Made by a program: the position numbers and the translations under genes. Under the pieces are notes generated by a model. It ran no database searches, was not told where the DNA came from, and was given only the letters and a program-made list of their open reading frames with translations. Positions 60,312-64,000 of a DNA stretch of 64,000 nucleotides are shown one piece after another (the stretch's first letter is position 1; each line of letters begins with the position of its first letter). This DNA comes from JBLEFH01 sp047345645 (GTDB taxonomy: Bacteria; Pseudomonadota; Alphaproteobacteria; Rhodobacterales; Rhodobacteraceae), in assembly GCA_047345645.1 (NCBI GenBank), contig JBLEFH010000001.1. The stretch is one strand, 5' to 3'.

Positions 60312-61340
60312 TTAGGCCTGAAGCGCCGTGAACTGGTCGCTGGCCGATGTCGTGAACCCATTATGGGCATTCGCGTCGCTGCGATCAATGAAGAGCGCCG
60401 CAAGGTTGCGCTGATTGGCAACCTCAAGTCCGCGGTCGCGGCCCATGACGAGAAGGGCGGTGGCCCATGCGTCGGCCAGCATCGCGTTTTCGGCCAGAAC
60501 GGTCACGGATGCGGTGCTGTGCGTCACCGGGCGGCCCGTGGTCGCGTCGATGATATGCGAATAGCGCTGGCCTTCGTAATCAAAGAAATTGCGGTAATCG
60601 CCCGAGGTCGCCATGCCGAGATTCGACAGATCAACCACTTGCTGCACGTTGCGGTCATAGGCTTCGGGGGTCTCGATCCCGATATGCCAGGGCTGGCCAT
60701 CCGGGTTCTTGCCCGCCGTGTAGAGATCGCCGCCGATTTCGACCATGTAGTCCTTGATGCCGAAATCCTTCATGGCGCGGGCCACCTGATCGACGCCGAA
60801 GCCTTTGCCGATGGCGGAGAGGTAAATTTCCGCATTCGGGTTCAGTTTTTGCAGCGCCGAGTCGCTCACGCGCAGCGATTCGGCCTGACCGCAGCAGGCC
60901 ATCGCATCGGCGATTTCGGCGTCGGTCGGCATGGTGCTGCGGGTCTGGCCCGCGCCGAAACCCCAGAGGTCGATGAGTGGGCCGACGGTCACATCGAAGC
61001 GGCCATCGCTGGCCATATTCACATCCTGCGCGGCCTTCATCACATGGGCCAGCTCGGGCGAGACGCGCATCGGCGACGCACCGGTCGACGCGTTGAATTT
61101 GGAAATCTCGGAGCCCGAATCCCAGTTGGACATCTGAGTGTTAACCGCTGCGAGGCGCGTATTCACCGCCGCCTGAAGATCCGCCTTGGCGACATCCTTG
61201 CTGTGGTCCACCGCGATGACATTATAGGTCGTGCCCATGGTCAGCCCGCTAAGCTCAAGAACGGACCATCCCTTCTTACAGGCTGCCAGCGCGAGCGGCA
61301 TGGCGAGGAAGGTGCGGCGAGAAAAAAGCAGCGGGGTCAT
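60312..61340 (-). CDS. apbE: FAD:protein FMN transferase
   Basis: 342 residues. N-terminus has both a twin-arginine (SRRTFLA) and a lipobox (LAAC, Cys21), so it is exported and lipid anchored. MGTTYNVIAV, AIGKGFGVDQVARAM, VEIGGDLYTAGKNPDGQPWHIGIE and HIIDATTGRPV mark ApbE. It attaches FMN to Thr in NqrB and NqrC and lies by their genes. Confidence 0.94.
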   Translation of the reverse strand: MTPLLFSRRTFLAMPLALAACKKGWSVLELSGLTMGTTYNVIAVDHSKDVAKADLQAAVNTRLAAVNTQMSNWDSGSEISKFNASTGASPMRVSPELAHVMKAAQDVNMASDGRFDVTVGPLIDLWGFGAGQTRSTMPTDAEIADAMACCGQAESLRVSDSALQKLNPNAEIYLSAIGKGFGVDQVARAMKDFGIKDYMVEIGGDLYTAGKNPDGQPWHIGIETPEAYDRNVQQVVDLSNLGMATSGDYRNFFDYEGQRYSHIIDATTGRPVTHSTASVTVLAENAMLADAWATALLVMGRDRGLEVANQRNLAALFIDRSDANAHNGFTTSASDQFTALQA

Positions 61341-61514
61341 AACGGGCTATCTCCGGATAAAGATGCTGTATATGTTCAACAACGAGACATTCAGCTTCTG
61401 CGGGAGTTTGACCGGTGATTCAACATTAAATTCGAAAAAATTCCGCGGAAGCCCTTCCAAAAAGCGCTTTCAAAACGCATAAGACAAGGCGGAAAATGGT
61501 CAGGACGAAATGAC

Positions 61515-62858
61515 GTGCAGCAATTTACGTTGAAGAAAGGCCTTGATGTTCCCGTAACGGGCGCACCGCAGGGCGGCATCGAAGACGGCGCAACGGTCAA
61601 GACTGTCGCCGTGCTTGGGCAGGACTATATCGGGCTGAAGCCGCGATTGTCGGTTCAGGAGGGGGATGAGATCGCCGCAGGGGCGCCGATCTTTGCCCAT
61701 AAAGATACGCCCGAAGTCTTTGTAACTGCACCGGTTTCTGGCCGGATCAAGGCGATTAACCGCGGCGCACGCCGGGTGCTGGTCAGCGTGGAGATTGAGG
61801 TCGATCCAAGCGCGGCAGAGCCGGTGGATTTCTCCGATGTGGGCGATGCAAATACCCCCGAAGGGCTGGCAGAACGCCTCTGCGCTTCGGGGCTCTGGAC
61901 CTCTTTCCGCACACGTCCTTATTCCAAGGTGCCTGCGCCCGACACCCGCCCGGCGGCCATCTATGTCGCAGCGATGGATACGGAACCATTGGCCGGCGAT
62001 GCAGCCCAGATCATCGCTGCGGACAGCGCGGCATTTCGTCGCGGAATCGAGGCGATCACCCTGCTGACCGACGGCAATGTCTATCTTTGTCATGAGACCG
62101 GTGCGGATGTGCCGGGCAGCGATGTGAACGGTGTCGTCGCGGCGGGCTTCTCCGGCCCGCATCCGGCGGGTCTTGCCGGAACGCATATGCATTTTCTGGA
62201 GCCGCCGAGCGCGAGCAAGATCGTCTGGACCATCGGCTATCACGATGTGATCACTATCGGAAAACTGCTGGAGACCGGCAAACTGGACTCCTCCCGCGTG
62301 GTCGCGATCACCGGTCCGCTCTGCAAGCGCCCGCGTCTTGTGCGCACGGTCGCGGGGGCCTCGATGGCCGATCTTTGCGCCGACAGCCTGAACACCGATG
62401 AGCCGATCCGCATGATCTCCGGCTCCATCCTCAGCGGCCATATGGGCGAGGGGGAAACCGGCTATCTGGGCCGCTACGCGCGCCAGATCACGCTGATCAA
62501 GGAAGATCACGAGCAGATCCCGATGGGCTGGATCCGCCCCATGCCGTCGAAATATGCGTTCCAGCCGGTGCTGGGGTCCGCCTTTGCGCAAAAGCTCTAT
62601 GGGCTGACCTCGAACCTCAATGGCGGGCGCCGCGCCATGGTGCCGCTCGGCACCTTCGAAGAGCTGATGCCGCAGGATTTTCTGCCGACGCAGCTCTTGC
62701 GCGCGCTGCTGGTCATGGATACCGACACGGCGCAAGCGCTTGGCGCGCTGGAGCTGGACGAGGAAGATGTCGCCCTCTGCGGCTTTGCCTGCCCGGCCAA
62801 ATATGAATACGGCATCGCGCTTCGCGATAGCCTCACCAAGATCGAGAAGGAGGGGTAA
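61515..62858 (+). CDS. nqrA: Na+-translocating NADH:quinone reductase subunit A
   Basis: 447 residues, GTG start with AGGA upstream. FTLKKGLDVPVTGAPQGGI, VLGQDYIGLKPRLSVQEGDEI and VKRPRLVRT-type CKRPRLVRTVAGASMADLC are NqrA features. First structural subunit of the NQR operon; quinone-binding soluble part. A 174-bp gap separates it from divergent apbE and should hold the promoters. Confidence 0.95.
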   Translation: MQQFTLKKGLDVPVTGAPQGGIEDGATVKTVAVLGQDYIGLKPRLSVQEGDEIAAGAPIFAHKDTPEVFVTAPVSGRIKAINRGARRVLVSVEIEVDPSAAEPVDFSDVGDANTPEGLAERLCASGLWTSFRTRPYSKVPAPDTRPAAIYVAAMDTEPLAGDAAQIIAADSAAFRRGIEAITLLTDGNVYLCHETGADVPGSDVNGVVAAGFSGPHPAGLAGTHMHFLEPPSASKIVWTIGYHDVITIGKLLETGKLDSSRVVAITGPLCKRPRLVRTVAGASMADLCADSLNTDEPIRMISGSILSGHMGEGETGYLGRYARQITLIKEDHEQIPMGWIRPMPSKYAFQPVLGSAFAQKLYGLTSNLNGGRRAMVPLGTFEELMPQDFLPTQLLRALLVMDTDTAQALGALELDEEDVALCGFACPAKYEYGIALRDSLTKIEKEG

Positions 62859-62861
62859 GCC

Positions 62862-64000
62862 GTGGGTCTGCGCAGTTTCTTCGACCGTATCGAGCCGCAA
62901 TTCCTCGCGGGCGGCCGCTACGAGAAATACTTCCCCGTCTACGAGATGGTGGAAAGTTTCATCTACACGCCGAAAACGGTCACGACCGTCGCACCCCATG
63001 CCCGCTCCTATATCGATATGAAGCGGATCATGACCTATGTGGTCATCGCGACAATCCCGGCGATCCTCTTTGGCCTCTACAAGACCGGCCTGCAAACCAA
63101 CCTCGCGATTGCCGAATATGGCGCATCGGGCTGGCGTGCGGGTCTCATCGAAGCGCTCGGGATCGGGTTCAACCCCGGCAACCCGATTGCCAATATGTTG
63201 CACGGGCTGCTGTATTTCCTGCCCATCTACATCACGACGCTGGTCGCAGGCGGTATTTTCGAAGTGATCTTCGCCGTGGTGCGCAAGCATGAGGTGAACG
63301 AAGGTTTCCTCGTGACCTCCATGCTGTACACGCTGATCATGCCCGCGACCGCGCCGCTCTGGCAGGTCGCGCTCGGCATCATCTTCGGGGTGGTCATCGG
63401 CAAGGAAGTCTTTGGCGGCACGGGGAAAAACTTCCTCAACCCGGCGCTTGTCGGCCGTGCCTTCCTCTATTTCGCCTATCCCGCGCAAATGTCCGGCGAC
63501 ACGATCTGGACCCCGGTGGACGGCTTCTCCGGGGCCACCGCGCTGGCCGTGAGCGCCAGTGACGGCTTCGGCGCGCTCTCGGAATATGGCGTGACGTGGA
63601 TGGATGCGTTTATCGGCACGATTCAGGGCTGTATCGGCGAGACCTCGACCCTCGCCTGCCTGATCGGCCTCGCCTTCCTGCTGGTCACGAAAATCGCCAA
63701 CTGGCGGCTGGTGGTTGGCTGTCTCGTCGGCATGATCGCCTTCTCGACCCTGCTCAACATCATCGGCTCGGACAGCAACCCGATGTTCGCGATGCCGTGG
63801 TATTGGCACCTCGTCGTTGGCGGCTATGCGTTCGGCCTCGTCTTCATGGTGACGGAGCCGGTCTCGGCGTCGCACACGAACACAGGCCGGTTCATCTATG
63901 GCGGTCTGATCGGCTTCATGGTGGTGATGATCCGTGTCATCAACCCGGCTTTCCCGGAAGGCATGATGCTCGCGATCCTCTTCGGGAACGTCTTTGCGCC
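62862..64000 (+). CDS. nqrB: Na+-translocating NADH:quinone reductase subunit B (partial, cut by window end)
   Basis: Open from GTG 62862 to the end of the window, 379 codons with no stop. The N-terminus GLRSFFDRIEPQFLAGGRYEKYFPVYEM and the helices fit NqrB. The FMN-binding site is the Thr of DGFSGATAL (Thr226, ACC at 63537-63539). Start 3 bp after nqrA with GGAGGGG upstream. The full protein is about 400-415 residues. Confidence 0.95.
   Translation, partial: MGLRSFFDRIEPQFLAGGRYEKYFPVYEMVESFIYTPKTVTTVAPHARSYIDMKRIMTYVVIATIPAILFGLYKTGLQTNLAIAEYGASGWRAGLIEALGIGFNPGNPIANMLHGLLYFLPIYITTLVAGGIFEVIFAVVRKHEVNEGFLVTSMLYTLIMPATAPLWQVALGIIFGVVIGKEVFGGTGKNFLNPALVGRAFLYFAYPAQMSGDTIWTPVDGFSGATALAVSASDGFGALSEYGVTWMDAFIGTIQGCIGETSTLACLIGLAFLLVTKIANWRLVVGCLVGMIAFSTLLNIIGSDSNPMFAMPWYWHLVVGGYAFGLVFMVTEPVSASHTNTGRFIYGGLIGFMVVMIRVINPAFPEGMMLAILFGNVFA

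Overview
The window looks like a chromosomal segment of a marine Rhodobacterales (roseobacter-type) alphaproteobacterium. The evidence is the 23S-5S-tRNA-fMet operon end, the tsaD-gpsA-yciI-EVE block divergent from hemD-COG4223-hemY, the rich set of TRAP, TAXI and tripartite tricarboxylate (TTT) transporters, and the high-GC coding style. This assignment is inferred from gene content only; no species can be named.

Layout. 1-477 holds the 3' end of an rRNA operon (23S end, 5S, tRNA-fMet). 0.9-5.5 kb is a LacI-controlled uptake module: LacI repressor, and convergent to it a sodium:solute symporter, an orphan ABC-type solute-binding protein and a universal stress protein, with a perfect 14-bp LacI-like operator upstream of the symporter. 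5.7-12.1 kb holds the bo3-type quinol oxidase operon cyoABCD with a SURF1 assembly factor, divergent from an MFS transporter. 12.1-17.9 kb holds a Hint-domain protein and an AcrAB-like RND efflux pair. 18.1-24.9 kb is core housekeeping (EVE, YciI, gpsA, tsaD; divergent hemD, a mitofilin-like protein, hemY).

24.9-31.7 kb is an accessory stretch. It has tRNA-Thr(CGT), an adjacent tyrosine recombinase that appears to have lost its nucleophile (Cys at the usual Tyr position), and a secreted carboxymuconolactone-decarboxylase-like / cupin / alpha-beta hydrolase / LysR cluster. A 1.5-kb non-genic junction follows, with a C-rich repeat cluster around an AT-rich core and a gene remnant.

31.7-58.9 kb is a dense catabolic region with four multi-component carboxylate uptake systems, each paired with enzymes and a regulator: (i) TAXI-TRAP + AtuA family (split in two genes) + a 3-hydroxybutyrate-oligomer-hydrolase homologue with an apparent internal deletion; (ii) periplasmic MBL hydrolase + DctPQM + SMP-30 lactonase; (iii) D-2-hydroxyacid dehydrogenase + RraA aldolase-like + TctCBA; (iv) TctBCA + DHDPS-like aldolase + D-2-hydroxyacid dehydrogenase + PdxA2 + DUF1537 kinase + FCD-type GntR regulator + divergent iron alcohol dehydrogenase. 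System (iv) resembles four-carbon acid-sugar (threonate/erythronate-type) catabolism.

59.2-64 kb begins the Na+-NQR locus: CBS-domain protein, a small membrane protein, nqrM, apbE, and divergent nqrA and nqrB (cut by the window end). NQR feeding the quinone pool and bo3 oxidase consuming quinol would together give a cytochrome-c-independent respiratory chain option.
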